A DNA stretch of 64,000 nt from Pelargonium tetragonum (GCA_036897445.1 JAYMTL010000012.1:62001-126000), one strand, 5' to 3'. Counted from the stretch's first letter, positions 12,782 to 25,980 are shown. Notes: generated by a model not told the origin, from the sequence alone. Numbers and translations are program-made.

Positions 12782-12982
12782 TACAGCAATATACTAACTA
12801 GAAAACAAACTATACTAACTTCCAATAAGGCAGGGAATAGAGTAGCTACAAGTCCAGGTTATAAGACTCTGGCTCGTAGGGCAGGCATTCTTAAGACAGC
12901 TAAAATGTTTGGTAGACATATAAAACAAGCTACAATACAGAATCCAAGTATAGCAGCTAAGACTAAGAGGGTACAAATATAG
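12782..12982 (+). CDS. basic ORF in island A, unknown
   Basis: A stop-free run of 66 codons before TAG, with no ATG at its start. It is rich in K, R, A and T, and includes ATSPGYKTLARRAGILK and later IQNPSIAAKTKRVQI. The IQNP stretch corresponds to the ATACAGAAYCCA word shared with island B, whose plus-strand frame also reads IQNP. It overlaps the opposite-strand hydrophobic frame 12859-13107, so at most one is likely real. The function is not known; weak echoes of histone-like LARR motifs are not enough to call one. Confidence 0.2.
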   Translation, partial: YSNILTRKQTILTSNKAGNRVATSPGYKTLARRAGILKTAKMFGRHIKQATIQNPSIAAKTKRVQI

Positions 12983-13107
12983 ATTCTAGCTAGAACGAGA
13001 GAGTTATCGATCTGAGTAAGAGTTAGGTTACAAGTAGGGGAAGTTTCAGAAAAGGTGGGTAGGGAAAAACACAGTAAATATTGACTCAAAAAGCCTCTAG
13101 CTAACAA
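12859..13107 (-). CDS. small hydrophobic ORF, unknown
   Basis: 82 codons from TTG at 13107. The N-terminal third is polar. A hydrophobic segment of about 25 residues follows (LLVLAAILGFCIVACFICL), then a short basic tail. One membrane span is plausible. It is antisense to the basic frame 12782-12982. An A/G-rich strand always gives a hydrophobic complement, so this may be a shadow. Confidence 0.2.
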   Translation of the reverse strand: MLARGFLSQYLLCFSLPTFSETSPTCNLTLTQIDNSLVLARIYICTLLVLAAILGFCIVACFICLPNILAVLRMPALRARVL

Positions 13108-13110
13108 CTT

Positions 13111-16100
13111 TATAGCTCCCTAACTGGGCTGAAAGATTAGATAATAACTTAGGGATTGTTCTGTTTAAGCTAGATCCAATATCTCTAACATTTCTAAAAA
13201 GCATTTTGATTTCATTATATAGAGGTCATGTTTTATTCTCCTTTCCGACCGGGAGTCGCAGGGAAATACCTAGGTAAAACATCGTTTTCTTTGTTTTTAA
13301 AAGGTCTAAACCCGGTTATTCTTAAAGCCAGGAGTCTCCTTCCAGGATTTAGAGCAAGTAAAATAAGTATAAGTTATTTAGAAGGATTCTATTTTAAACA
13401 AGGGCAAGCCTAAGAGGATCCCTAATTTAGAATTTAGAAAGGGTTTAAGTCTATTTTGATTAGTAACCCCCAGCTATAGGAATTTCTTAGGGAGTAAATC
13501 TAAAAAGAACAAAGGCAAATATTAAAGAGTTTCTTTCTTGCTGAATTTTCCTTTTTACTTAGATACGCAAAAAGAAATTATTTACAAAAAAGTAGAAAGA
13601 TAAAAGGAAAAGCATCGGTTTTCTACAAAAAGAAGTTGTTACTACGGAAAACTTTAACAGGCAAGCCTAGGTAAAAGAAGAAACCCTCGCTCAACGGAAG
13701 GCTCGCGGCAATCTTACGAAAAAGGTTACCGACCCTGTTTTTCGAGTTTTCAGGTTTTCTTGGGCTCAAAAAGGGCTCTCAAAACTTTAGTAGTTATCAT
13801 TTTGTAGAAAATTTAGCGTACCCCAAGACCTGCTTACAAGCCTTCTCTTTATATGATTACGAGTAAATCAATGTTAGCTTGTTACTTTAAATAAGAAGGT
13901 TTCACCTTCTATTTTAAAGTGCAGTTAGACTTTGTTTTTATACCTTAGAATTTAAGTTGTGGATATCTCTTATTTATCCCGTCGGGCTTCTACCAGTTTC
14001 TTTTAAGGCTTTCCTTTTATCCAAGTTATATGTCGTCTAATACTCGTCTATAACTGGATTTTCTGTAGCATCCTTTCTACTTTATATCTACTTTATATAA
14101 GTCACAGAGTTTTTCTATTAATAACCTAGAGGTAGTAGTTTTGAGATTCAACGGACTTTAACGTTACAAGAAGCCGAATCGAGCACTCTACTAGTAAAGT
14201 GGGGTGTAATTTAATAGAATTTCTCTTTTCAGTACACTAATCTTACAAATTGCCTTAGACAGAGCCCTTTTTTACTCATCAAAGATGTATCTCAACGGGG
14301 AGAATCTCTTCTTCAATAAAGTTTAGTAAATTGTATTAGACATCCATAGGGGGCACCCGGTTTAGAAGTTAGCTCTTTAACATTTAGGAATAGGTTTTGA
14401 AGTATTCCAAAAGTCTTTAAATTAACCTTAACCGGGCCTCTTCAAGTTCTTTTAGCGAAGGCTCAAACGGCTTAATTAAAAAGGGGCTAGGCAAGTATAT
14501 TCTCATTCTATTTCCGGGTTATAAGAAAGGCTTTTGGGCAGTAAAGTTTTGAGAAGAAGCTTCCTAACTAAGGTTAAGTAAGAGAGAGATTCTTTTTGGC
14601 AAATCCCGTTAATGAAATTTTCAACACGAGCCAAGATTTAGAAGCCTTTTCACCCTGTCTCAATTTACTACTATAAAAAATATGTCCTATTAGTTCGAAA
14701 TTCCTTTAAAGCTTTCCGTTCAGAAAAGAAAGTCAAATTAGTTTCCAATTTCTAAGTTCTTGCCTACTTAACTTAAGTAGTACCCCCTTATATAAAATAA
14801 AGATAATAAAAGCTAAAGGTAAGGTAAAGAAGCTTTTTAAACTTTATTAGTGCAACTTCTCCTACGATTTTCCACTATACTTTAGCTACCCGTTTTTTTA
14901 GACCCAAAATAAGACCTAATGTCCTTACAAAAGTACTGCACCGAACTCTATATAACAAATCCTACGATACGGGGCGCTCCCTTACTTTCAAAAAAATTAA
15001 CATATAAAAAACCTACGCATTCATAAATGAGAAAAAAGCTTTAGGATTCCTAAATAAGCTAGCTAGACCCGCATTTTCTATATAACCGGTTTGTAAATTT
15101 CTTGAGTGGAGGAAACGATCAATTACTTTGTTTTAACTCCTTGGGTATTCGCACGGATTACTCGCGTTCTACCTTTTATTCAAATAACTGCATTTAATAT
15201 AGTTAAAAAACATACATGGCAGGAGTAAGTATTTCCATTAAAGTAGGGTAGCAGTCAAGGTTTAAACGTAAAACGTAAATAAATATAGAGTTAGATGTTG
15301 CCCTTAGACTCCTCCTGAATTTGCTCTTATTGAATCCATTATAGGTCCTTCTTTCTTTTAGACTTTAATTTGGGTGAGAACTCTGTTGCATCTATTGACC
15401 TTAGCTTATTAGGTTAATCCATAACACTAAAAAGGAAAAAGCATACAGCCTATCATCTGCCTTACAAAATCCTATATATTTTATACTGGAGATTTCTCCT
15501 TTAATTTAATAAGGAGCCGCCAGAGCTTAGATTGGCTTTGCGGAGGTCCCAAGTCCTACAACTAGCTTAGGATTCAACAGGATCCCGTAAGATTAACTTG
15601 ATAACAAAAAATAAGTGACTTCACAGATCTTCTAGCAATTCTTTTCTTTCAAATAACTAGTTCCTTAAAAAACCCTTTATAAGATATAAGAGCCCTATTA
15701 CTCTATGTTTGAACTTATAAATTCATAAGGAGACTTTTAACTTAATATTAATACTACTCAACGAAAGTACCTCTTTATCCAAACCTCATTTCAGTAATTA
15801 AAGAAAGCCCCGTCGCAGGTCTCACAAAGGGAAGAATAAAGTATCCTTATAATAAGTCCCTATAGCAATAACACTAGCTCTAAGTTTGATTTCACAAAAA
15901 CTATAGTGAAAAATACAGACTCTTTTGCTTTTGACATGTGATTTACCACTTATTTTGTTTAACTGGAAAAAGACTAATCAACTACCAATAGCAAAGCACT
16001 TAACTTATGGGTTTGTTTTTCTCTATTGGATTGTGGCTGGATGTAATATCCTGTCTTTTTTCTATATAAGCGATTTCCTTCTAGAGTTAACCTTTGTTTA

Positions 16101-19100
16101 ATAGAAAAAAAAATTGACCTATTGTTTGCTTTTATGCAAAAAAAATCTTTCTAGTTTAATACAAGTCCGAGTTTCAGGTTTAGACTAGTAACGTACAGGG
16201 TAGTCCAAAAAAAGCTGGCAAGACTCATTTACTCATTAAAGTAAACTCGCAGACCCCGGCAAAAGTAAGATAAACTTAATAATCTAAATTGAATTTAGCT
16301 ATAATTCCAAAAAATTTTTATGGTAGATACACGTCAAAAAAAGGTGAACCTCGGGCATGCACATTTCACAAGAACTTCTGCTCAAAGAGTTCCTGACTTA
16401 AGAGGTTTTTTCCAATCTCGAATGTTTGTATTATACCTAAGTGTAATATTCTGGAGTAAGCCTACGCAGATGTAAAAAAACTATAGAAGAGTCTGAGGGG
16501 TAGGTAAGTCTCTATTCTCTTAATAAGTAGGGTTGGGAGTCTTCGGTCAGAGAGTGTCTAGAAATTCTTGGCCGAAGTTTAGCTTTGTTCTTAGTTTTTT
16601 TATGAGATATCTCGTGTGTTTTAGGACGCATTCAGGCATTCTATTGCTTTAATTTCAAATTCCTAATGAGTGCTAGTATTCTCGCCAGGATATTTGCTTC
16701 GAAAGTCTCAAAATAAAGTTTTAAATGTTAAGAAGCCCCAAACAAAGTTGCTAGACAGAAAAGAGTTCTCACATATCTTTTACCTCTAGCCTTACTTTTT
16801 GGGTTTAGACTACGGGTATCCTACCGCATTTTAATTATATTAATCACTTGTTTTTTCCATCAAGAGTTTAGAAGTCAAGATTACTCATAACTAGACGACG
16901 AGCTGCTTATAACATAAGCAGCGTGGTTCAAAAATTTATAATAAAAATGAAGTAAGGGATAATATAGGAGTCCCCTCCTTTTGGTTGGGAAAAGGTACCC
17001 TATTCAGCAAAGGAAAAATTATGAGGAACGAGACAAACAAAATGCTTTAATATCTTTCTATTTCCCTTTTCTTATTATCACACTCCCTTTTTGGGTCGGA
17101 TGACGAATTTTCTAGAACAGCGCACCTTATTATTCTTAGCTTTATCTTTATAAATAGGGGAAGAATCCCCGACTAAGATAAAAAGGGACTCCTATATTCC
17201 CGCGCTTTACCCGCTTTTACGAATCCAAAAAGTAATAGACTGTTAGTCGGCTGGTCTTATCAAATTATAGGACTTTTCTATAGAAAGCTCTTTTGTAAAA
17301 AAGGATAGACAGGGTCAAAAATTTTTTACGGGTATCTACTTCCCTAATTTCTTACTTTTTGTAGATAATGAGTATTAAAAACCTTAGCTTTTTAACCTGC
17401 TACTTTTTCAAAACTTTTATCTTGCGTACCCTGCCGGAAGTCCTTTAATTGTTACTACAAGAAAACTTTAACAGAAAATGACTCTCAAGTAAGTGTGTAC
17501 TAAACCAACTTAAGATTAAACCTAAAAGCCCAAGTCAAAACTATGTTCTATATACTTTCATAATACGCGGGTAATCCGGTAAGCCAGTCATTCATATAGA
17601 TTTTACTTTAATTATAGTACACCAAATAATTAGCTCCAGCTCCCTATTACAAAGAAATTTCATTTTTAAGTGTTTACAAAAATCTCCCTCTCTTTAAGTT
17701 AAGGGGCCTTGTGTACTACAGACTTGGGCTTGACCCAACCAGCCGTTGCCGAGTTTGTTGCAAGTTATATCTTCCGGATTGTCTAATTTAGAAAGTAAAC
17801 GATAGAGTATGGGAGCAGTCCTGATATTCAAAGAAATAACTATAACCCTGCGGAATATTTATGGATTACTTATGTAAGAGAAGTACAAGAAGGGCTCTAC
17901 TCTTAAACCTTGAAAAGTTTAGGACCTGTTTTAGTGGTATCCTATCAAGTATCAAAGAGCTCCTTATAGTAATAAAAAAAGCACTTATTAAGGGTCAAAT
18001 TTCCTAAAGTAGAATTGTTGCTTCTCGCAGAAGTCTTGTTTACTTATGAGTGTCTTGACTAGAATCTAAATAAGAATAGATCCAAATAAGTTTTTTTATT
18101 TGGAGAGTTACTTTGGTCTTGAGAGTTTGTAGTTATTGCTTTTTCCTTTTCACTGGGATCCCCCTTTTAGTGGAATACCGGGAGCTTTTTGGCGGGGCTT
18201 CCTTAGTTGTATTTTAAGGGATTGTTGAACTTTGAAAGTTTTGCCTCTTTGATTGAAGAAAATTCCTGTTTTACTGTATTCCGTAAACTGAATTAGGTAC
18301 TCTGTGTAAGTATAATAAAGAACCTTTTCTTAAATACAAATACTGCTTCAAAGAGTGAGGAGGGCTCGTTAAAAGGTCCTGCTCTTTTGAGTAAGAAAGG
18401 GGCTTTGTATAACTATATACTGGGGGATCTTCTGATATTCTGAATTCTCAAGAAGGATTTCCTGAGGAGTGCTTTGACTAGTTTAATTAGCACTCTCAAG
18501 CAATTCTAAGAAGGAGGATATACTTCTTTTTTTACAAAAGCTTTTTAAGTGTAGGTCCCGAGATTCCCGCTTAATTGTCCTTGAGTAATCTACTCCTTAT
18601 AAAAGTTGGGTTTTCAGAAGTTTGTATACCTTCTTTTTGTGTAAATACATACTAAATTGGGCTCGCTAAAGCTACCTACTTTGTTAGAACTTTCAAGAGG
18701 ATAAACTGTTAGTGTTTTGCTGCATTGGGACTTGAGGAGGATAGTATATGTACTTTGTGCTTGAATCTTTCTGTGGCGCCTCTCTGACAACTGGAAATTT
18801 TTTTAATGAATTTTACGTTGCAAGCTTGTGCGTTTTATCGCGGGTATCTAAAGGTTCTAGATATTGCACAGTGCTCTCAGGATTCTTTAAGTTTATGAGG
18901 TGGCTCCCTTTTCTAGTTGGAATTAGACTCTTAAAAATAACAGGTTTAGAGTTTCCGTACATTCTCTTTCTATTATAGAGCTTCCTAAGAGTCGTTTATA
19001 AATAGAAATTTTATGATAAGCAAATTTCTCTATTACTCTTCTATTACGTTCAGGAATGCTTCTATTTGAGGACCGGGTCGAATTTAAGCAAAGGGGCCTG

Positions 19101-19320
19101 CTTCTTTTTTGTTGTAAAATAACTCCGCTTTTCTAAAGTTATTTAAGAACCAGTAAGTCTTAAAGAAATATCTCGGTTCGAACCACCATATTCCTATTAT
19201 GTTACATAAATTTTGCTCGATCTAAAAGAAAAATAAAGAGCAAGAGTTATACCTTGTTGTTATAAAAGAATCCCTGTAGAAATAAAGTTGTACTGTTCTC
19301 TTAGGATTCCTTATAGCTAG
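13111..19320. other. gene-free dotted DNA
   Basis: More than 6 kb of dotted texture with no supported gene, RNA or long repeat. Frames of 61 codons (13228-13410) and 76 codons (18748-18975, an ATG frame preceded by GAGGA) have no recognisable motif. The latter has a plausible ribosome-binding-like spacing but chance length. Confidence 0.5.
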
Positions 19321-19338
19321 TATATCTATATAGATATA
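19321..19338. repeat. 18-bp perfect AT palindrome
   Basis: TATATCTATATAGATATA is perfectly self-complementary. It sits just before the non-dotted island B. AT-only palindromes of this length are less rare than GC-bearing ones in this composition. Confidence 0.55.
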
Positions 19339-19628
19339 TTGTCTTCCCTGTACTTTATTACTCTATAGAATCTAGTTCTTATTAGCAATAGATAGTCCTT
19401 TGTAGTATTAGGAGTGATTGTAAGTAGTATATAGAGCAATTCCTTATAAGTTTGCGTTTTAGCAACTCAGAAAAGAATAACTATCATTCAATTTACCAGG
19501 GCATTGTCTCTTTATTTAAATGTATGTACAAAAATTAAGAATTACCTAGCTTGGAAGGGGTGTACATTCAGCAGCTACAAGACAAAGACTCGTGGGACAG
19601 TTACCGGTTAGAAGGCGGGTTAAAGTTC

Positions 19629-19817
19629 CTAAGAAAAAAAGGAAGGTGTAGGTATTCATAAGATAGCAGGTACAAGGATACAGAACCCAGTTTTGAGTAA
19701 GATTAAGATAGAGAGTGCAAGTAAAGCCCTAAGGAAGATAAAGAAGGTTATAGCTCTAACTCTAAAGAAGAGTCTACAAGCAAGTAGGAAGTCTAGATAA
19801 GGAACTTGGTAAATGGG
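19629..19817 (-). CDS. hydrophobic ORF needing UGA=Trp, unknown
   Basis: 62 codons on the minus strand if UGA is Trp (one internal UGA near the end) and ATT or another non-ATG start is allowed. It contains two hydrophobic runs (ITFFIFLRALLALSILILL and FCILVPAILWIP). It is antisense to the basic frame 19633-19800, so it is probably its shadow or vice versa. Confidence 0.12.
19633..19800 (+). CDS. short basic ORF in island B, unknown
   Basis: A stop-free run of 55 codons ending in TAA, with no ATG. It has GVGIHKIAGTRIQNPVL near the front and a lysine/serine/arginine-rich tail ending KSR. It lines up with island E's GVGM...KIKLE and island A's IQNP, so the same frame may have been read in an ancestor. 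The length is well within chance, and no family is recognised. The opposite strand has a 62-codon hydrophobic frame over the same bases. Confidence 0.2.
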   Translation, partial: EKKEGVGIHKIAGTRIQNPVLSKIKIESASKALRKIKKVIALTLKKSLQASRKSR

Positions 19818-20355
19818 TTACTTTGTAGCAACTTGAACCTATGCCTGTTTTCTTTTGAAAGTCGGGTTAACGTGGAGTTTTAGGGTCTCTCCTTCCCCGA
19901 ATCAAGCAAGAGAGCCGAAGAAATTCATTAGAATATTGAAAAAGTCAGTAACATAAACTAAAACATTCTCAGATGTTGAAGAGAATTATGAGCAACCTGT
20001 TAACAAGTATTCTTGTGGTAATATACAGTAGGTAAAGTTTGTAATTATAAGTCAGAGGAAGCTCTATTCTCCAGAATCTTTTTTTGTATTATCCGACATA
20101 ATAGTCAGCCTCTTATCCTTTCCTTGGAATCTTAAAAAGATTTTTGGGCTTTGGTAACCCGGATTTGGAAATAGGAAGAGATCCTTCCTATTAAGTGAAT
20201 TCTGAGCTTACATGGGCGTAAGCAGCGAAGCTTGATTAAGAAAATTTTGTATCAAGCCTATTGGGGTCTGGTAGAGGATTGTATAGTTATGGATTACTTT
20301 TCACAGCAGTACTAGTCTCTTATCTTAAAGGACTTTGTGTAAAAAAAAGAGTAAA

Positions 20356-20379
20356 TAGAAGTGGAAACTACCACTTCTA
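20356..20379. repeat. 9-bp hairpin with 6-base loop
   Basis: TAGAAGTGG and CCACTTCTA are perfect inverted repeats around the loop AAACTA. It is one of the two strongest short hairpins in the window. It lies in a gene-free stretch with no T run after it, so its role is unknown. Confidence 0.6.
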
Positions 20380-21462
20380 CCTGTCCAAACAACTCATAGT
20401 TATTAATATAGCATTTCGTGAACTGATCAAAATTTTTTAGACCTTGAGTTACAAAAACTCACTAAGCAAGGACCCCTAGAGTAGATTCCTCAAGGAATTG
20501 AAGTATATATTTATAATGTTACCGCCTTCCTTTTTACCGAATAAGTGCTTTTATTCGAAAGAGCACTCGAGGGAATTTTCTAGTAAGTAATACGAGTCAG
20601 GAAACTGAGTGCATTTAATATAAAACGAAATGGCGTATAGTAACTGCTAAGTGTTCTTTACACTTAAGCTTTTGGCAATCAAGGATAAAGTTAATTTTAG
20701 CAGTAACCTTATACAACACAGGAAATCGAGTTTAGGACTGTGTGAACTTTCATTTTTAATTGCTCAATCAGCTAGCTCAAGCCTTTTTTTAATTATTCTT
20801 ACTTAATATCCTGTTACTTGTAATTGTCAATTTTTCTGGTAAAAACCCCCTAGAATACGCGCTCCTTATGTATAGAATTTGAATACTAAGACCTAATTCC
20901 TTAGAAATTGCGATTTCATAGCTAATCAAGAGGAAATTTTAGAAAGAAGTAACCGCTTTCTGGTTATGTATACTAAGAAACTCTGTAGAAAACTTTTTAT
21001 ACTATACTAACTCCTCACACACCTATTAATTTCTTGCATTAGTAAGATATTTTTATTACTAGAATAGCCTGTTTAAGAACGACTCCAAAATTCTTCTATA
21101 ATATGACCTTAGCAAGGATATTTTATTTAAAGATCCGCAAACTTTATAATTCATCCTTTTTTCGTGTAGCATTTACAGAAAAGCGTAGGGTAAGGAAGAA
21201 ATAGTACAAAGCTCAAGCGGTTTCTGGTTACCGGGTTTCTGTACGAATGTCGAGGTAAACGTAAAATCCAATTTCAATGTAAAACTCCCGATCCGAATAC
21301 CTTGGGGGTATTGAATCTACAAAATAACTTCACAAATAAATATTGGCTAAAGGACAAGCGCCTGGGAAAGATCAAACATATCTAACTTACTTCACGGATA
21401 TTAAGGATGTTAGAGAACGGCGACACTTTATTTTCGTTCCGAAAGGGCGGTAAGGCTCCTAC

Positions 21463-21485
21463 AAGCGTTTCTTAGAGAAACGTTT
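21463..21485. repeat. 10-bp hairpin with 3-base loop
   Basis: AAGCGTTTCT pairs with AGAAACGTTT around the loop TAG, with one G-T pair. No adjacent gene gives it a role. Confidence 0.55.
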
Positions 21486-23891
21486 ACTACTTATAAAAAG
21501 GGCTAAAAGAGTATTCTCGTAAATATAAGAATGCCGAAATAAACTCAAAGTACACCGACCCCCTTACTGTCACTAACGCGAATTTAAAGAAAAAATCAAG
21601 CTACAAGTTTAACACCGTAAAAAGGAATGTTCTAGGATGATTTTTTATGAAACTTATTGTAAATCCTAATTTTAGGATATAAGAACCTCCAATAATTATT
21701 GATTGGGAAAAAAGTCCACGGGTGCTAACCTATGTTCTAGGCCACGAAAAGAGCCTTAGAAAAAGTTTTTGAGTTTCAGCACTTACCTTATTTATCTGGG
21801 TTATGAAAAGTAATCTTAGCTTCTAAATAAAAAGTGCTGCGTTTTCCTTTACAAGGTTCTGCGTTAATACGAGTGAGAGTAGTAAGGAAGATACAATTTT
21901 AGTAATATATGCTGACTGAGACTGGTTGAAAAAAGAATATAAAGAAGCCCTACCCTTTTAAAGTTTGACCCCTGCCAAAGAACTCTAATTAAAAATGTTA
22001 GTATTAACGGCTATAAGTTCTAACCTTGCTTAATAGTAAATCTCCTGCATTTCTTAGGGGATCCCCGGTACCCTACTAATTAAGAGGAATCCTTGTGAAT
22101 GCACTCTAAAGCGCAGATCTCGAAAACCCGATACATCTCAAGGACTCTACTTGGAGTTGAAACTTTTTAACAGTATACTTAGCATTCCCTTAAGAAAAAG
22201 TTTTGCATAACGACGAAAAAATTTGAAGGAGTCTCTATACAGAGTTATAGTATTCTTTATATTATACCAACTTTCTGTCCTTGCCAAGGAAGGGTTCGCT
22301 CTAAAAAAAGAAAGTAAGTGCTTCTATATTACTAATTCCAAAAAGGGAGCCCCTTTGCGAATCCTTTATCACGAGAGGAAGATAAGAACAATTTAGAATT
22401 TTATAAATAAATAAAGGGTTTTCGGATTTACTAGACTCCTTATCAAGCGCATTAATAGTTATAAGCTCTCTAGACAAAATTCTAAATACTCTATCATATT
22501 ATACAGCGGGCTTCTCTCTACAGACTCCTGTAATTTAAAGTTATGCCCGTAGTCAGAAGTATAAAGGTAAGGTTTGAGAGGAACAAGACAGCAGATTTAG
22601 CGGTCTTTAAAATGGATTTCTGTGCTGAGAATTCTTAGGCAATTTACTATAATTGTGAAGTCCTTGACCATTTCTAAGAATCTTTATCAATCACAAAAAG
22701 CTTTCCTATCACATGAGTTACTAATTTGCAAAGGGGCTAAATAAGGTGAGAAAGTATCGGAATACCCTATTTACTTATAAATGAATATCGCTTTTGAGTA
22801 AATAAAAATTTTCAATACTTTTTATCTTTAGTTAACTTCTAAATATGTCACGAGTTTACTGGCTCCTCTTGTCGGGCTTGTGCTTACAAAACGATTGCCA
22901 GAGGATTTAAAGTAGGTACTTTTCTTTGAGTATTTTAATAAAAGTAAGGGCGGGACTTAAGCTTTGTATCCTATAGCAGAACCTTGGCTGTGAAATAAAA
23001 ACTTTTGATTAGGATATAGTTCGTTAAGTTACTAGAACGGATTAAATAAAGGGTTCTACTTATTCAAAAGGATTTCGGAGATGTCCCCTGGGTCACTTTT
23101 TTGTCGCTATACAAAGAGGGGCAAATACCCTACTTAGACTTACTCAAGCTAAGAAAAAGAAAAGGGGTGGTAAGGCTTTCAACGGGTATTTTAGAAGTAT
23201 AAAACGCTTCTTGTATAGGAATTTAGTAAAGATTTTGAAAGATTATAGAAGGGTATTGCTAATGCTAATATTACAAGCCCTGTTAAAAAAAAAAGGAATT
23301 CATAGTCAAAATGCTTTATTCTAGCCCGAAAAAAGAGCTAAGCTTACCCTAAATTACGAAAGATCCTTAAGCTGTAAAAACTGACACACTATAGGGTTTA
23401 TTCAAATTTCTTTTCCAAAAGCAGTAAACTCTCCTGGGACTTGTAACTCAAATATCTTGAAGATGTATGAAGTCAGCAAAACGAAATTGAAACTGAATAA
23501 CAACTAAAAGTGGGTTTCTCTACCGGCCTCCTTTAAGTTGGTCCTAGATCAGGAGCTTCTTAAAATTTTTGATAACCAAATAAAGTTATAGTAAACTTAT
23601 TAGAATATCAACACAAATTTCCATGTCTATTCCACCCCTCATTGGGTTGCCTATAGTTTTTAGATCATGAAAAGAGTCCAGAAAATTTATAGCTTAGCTT
23701 ATAGGAGTCTTCCTAGTTTATACTATCTATTTAACTTGTTGGTGGGAACTCTCCCTCCAGGTGTAGTTACAAATAGAAAGCAATATTTGAGCCTTCATCA
23801 CACCCTTTTAACTTTCTTGTAGATTTTGCGCTTACCTTATAATTTATAACTAAACACTTATCCATAAATTATTTGACCTTTTCTAAGATAG

Positions 23892-24254
23892 AGCTTGGGG
23901 TCCCTTTCTTGGAGAATCCTTTCATGAAAAGAAAGTTTAAAAAGTCAAGACTTGATAAAAAAGAAAAACGCGGATACTGATGCCGAGAAGACTCCTGATA
24001 ATTTCCTAAAAGTTGTGGTTTTTGCTAATAAATGCAAAAAGGTATTAGGGAGTACTTATCCGACCGAAGGGCTTCGCGTGTATGGATTAATTACTGGTAT
24101 ATATAATTTGAAGGAACTGGTTATAGAATTTAATTGGCCGCAATCTGGTAAGTACTATAGTAAAAGAGTAAGATACTGCTTCGTTTTTATTAAGCCTTAC
24201 TTTAGGAAACTAGGAGAGACCCTTAATTATAGGATTTCCCATGTCAATGTTTAA
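23892..24254 (+). CDS. longest frame in the window, unknown
   Basis: A stop-free run of 120 codons if UGA is read as Trp, or 100 codons from TTG at 23952 under the standard code, ending in TAA. It is moderately basic and mixed in composition, with no simple repeats or membrane span. A stretch reads LRVYGLITGIYNLKELVIEF, and near the end comes VRYCFVFIKPYFRK. I considered ribosomal proteins because of a GLRVY pentamer like one in uS8. The surrounding residues do not follow that family. A 19-codon ATG frame overlaps the start in another phase. It is the best single candidate for a real protein, yet within chance length. Confidence 0.25.
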
Positions 24255-25980
24255 TCCATATACATATTATAATTAAGTAGCGCCTACGAGTCCAATATCT
24301 GAGTTATTCTGCTTCCGCATAGCACCCTTTTTTAGTAGACAGTTTTAATTATTCTAAATAAGATTAACTTTCTAAGAAATAAATTACAGTAACTTTTTCG
24401 GGGCCTTTATATACTACGAAAATTCCACAAAATAAACCCGGACCGAACCCGCAGGGGTTTAAAAAAAGGCCCGCCGATTGAATTACGCACCAACAAAAAG
24501 GTTAGTATGAGAGGCGCTCGTTTGGCAATTTCTATCTATTTCCTTTAAGGAGGAATCTCCACTCTAATCTAAGTTAGAAAATGAAGGGGGAATTTGACAA
24601 GTTTAGGGTTAGGACACTTATAAGTACAACCCCATATATAGAAAGAAAGCGGATACCCTACGAGTTTGTTTTTGAAAAGGATAACTCTCGTTAGGAAAAG
24701 TGGGAAATCTGAGTACAAACCTTTGGAAAATAGCAAGAACCTTTGACACCCGGAAGTTTTAACCGCTCTATTCGAATAAGGAAAGCTTTAACCCGACTCT
24801 TAAACCTGTAATAAAGTCCAACAAGAAAATTCCCTTGTACTAAAGCTAGAAGCCTGGGGGCACGCTCTTCGTAGGGATCCCTTTATAATATATTATAATC
24901 TATAAAGAGTTTAATTAAAAACGTTAAAGAAAACGAAGGAGCATAAAAGCAAACCTTCCTTACCTCCTTAATGGGATTCTTGCTTATAGGCTTATAGGGA
25001 ACCCCTAGGGTTTTACTTGTTATTCTTGAAAGACTTAAGTACTTCCTTAATTTCTTAGGTAGAATTCTATTACTTATCTGTATTAGCGGGTATAGTATAT
25101 AGACTACTCTATGACAACACCAACAAGAAGGACTTTCACTTGAACTTAAACCTCTCCGTAAATAGCTGCTCTTAGTACAACCTAGATTTTTATTCTAAGC
25201 ATTGAGGTGGTACATCAGACTCTTGTTACCCAAAGTATCCTTCTGCTTGCTAGTAAACCGCTGAGTTCAGATCAAGAAACCCCTTTTTAACCTTTAGCTA
25301 TCCGTTATACTAGAAAACCCAAAGTCTTTAAAAGAATAGTCCTTGACTTGCTCCATTTACCAGAACATTTTGACTATTTACTACCGGACTGGAAACAAGG
25401 GAACAAGCACCGCCTTCCCGCTTCCTTTTTAGTTATTATTAGTTAGATATGCAAAAAGTTTATCATGTTTATAGTCTTGGGTATTTCCTTCTATCCGGTG
25501 TTAGTTAGGCTGAGGCCTCCAAGATTCACTTTACCTCTTCAGCATAGAACTTTCAATGCACTTATAAGAAATACGTCTCTAAAATACAAAGAATTTTCAC
25601 TAAAAGGCTCGCGACCAAGTGGCAGTCAGTTGGTTTACGCTTTTTGATCTAAGGAATCCTTACGCTTTGGATATAACCTTTTACAAGCTACAGTTTGCTA
25701 GACCGGTCTTCTCTCAGTTCTGCTATAGGAACTTACCGACCCTATAAAGGAAATTGGGACCTTAAAAAGTATACTTTTTTTTTCACAAAAATGCTTACTA
25801 TCAGAAAATAGCAAATTCATCAGAGTCCCTTGGCTAGCACTCTTTCTTTTTGGTTTTATTATAGGGTATTCCCTGAAACTATAAGATGGATGGCTACCTT
25901 TTTCTTTGTCACCTTATGAGTTATAAGATTCCCATCTTTAGCCTTATTCTTACCTGTCTTTTGGACCTAACTCGTGATAT
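24255..25980. other. gene-free dotted DNA
   Basis: Nothing supported; a 60-codon frame at 25465-25644 has no recognisable motif. Confidence 0.5.

Larger units (their letters stand above)
11701..13110 (+). repeat. island A, long non-dotted patch
   Basis: About 1.4 kb with little dotted texture. It opens with Thr/Ser/Asn-type simple sequence (11.7-11.85 kb). A strongly 3-base-periodic segment follows, then an AT-rich middle, then an A/G-rich end at 12.78-13.1 kb. That end shares ATACAGAA(C/T)CCA with island B (12935-12946 and 19678-19689). It also shares a GCTACAAG ... AAGAC block with islands B, C and D. Either strand can be read in short frames; see the separate entries. Confidence 0.5.
19550..19830 (+). 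repeat. island B of the dispersed family
   Basis: A/G-rich plus strand without dotting. It shares TTAAGATAGAGAGT exactly with 50519-50532 (here 19703-19716) and TAAGATTAAGATAGAG at 15/16 with 50476-50491. GGTGTAGGTAT at 19645-19655 recurs in islands E and I. ATACAGAACCCA at 19678-19689 recurs with one change in island A. The start also has the GCTACAAG ... AAGACTC block seen in island A. Confidence 0.65.
19831..23891. other. gene-free dotted DNA
   Basis: No gene or RNA is supported. Two clean hairpins are listed separately at 20356-20379 and 21463-21485. The rest is dotted texture. Confidence 0.5.

Noticed and set aside
12782-12982. Histone-like protein
   Set aside because: LARR and KRV resemble pieces of H3/H4, but the histone-fold helices do not line up and the other islands do not support it.
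19600-19650. PKKKRKV stretch identical to a well-known nuclear localisation signal
   Set aside because: It is encoded by an A-rich tract in a 32-codon run bounded by stops; coincidence is the simpler explanation.
24080-24110. Possible ribosomal protein uS8
   Set aside because: Only GLRVY and a preceding KKV match; the conserved serine-rich turn and glycine-rich end of uS8 are missing.
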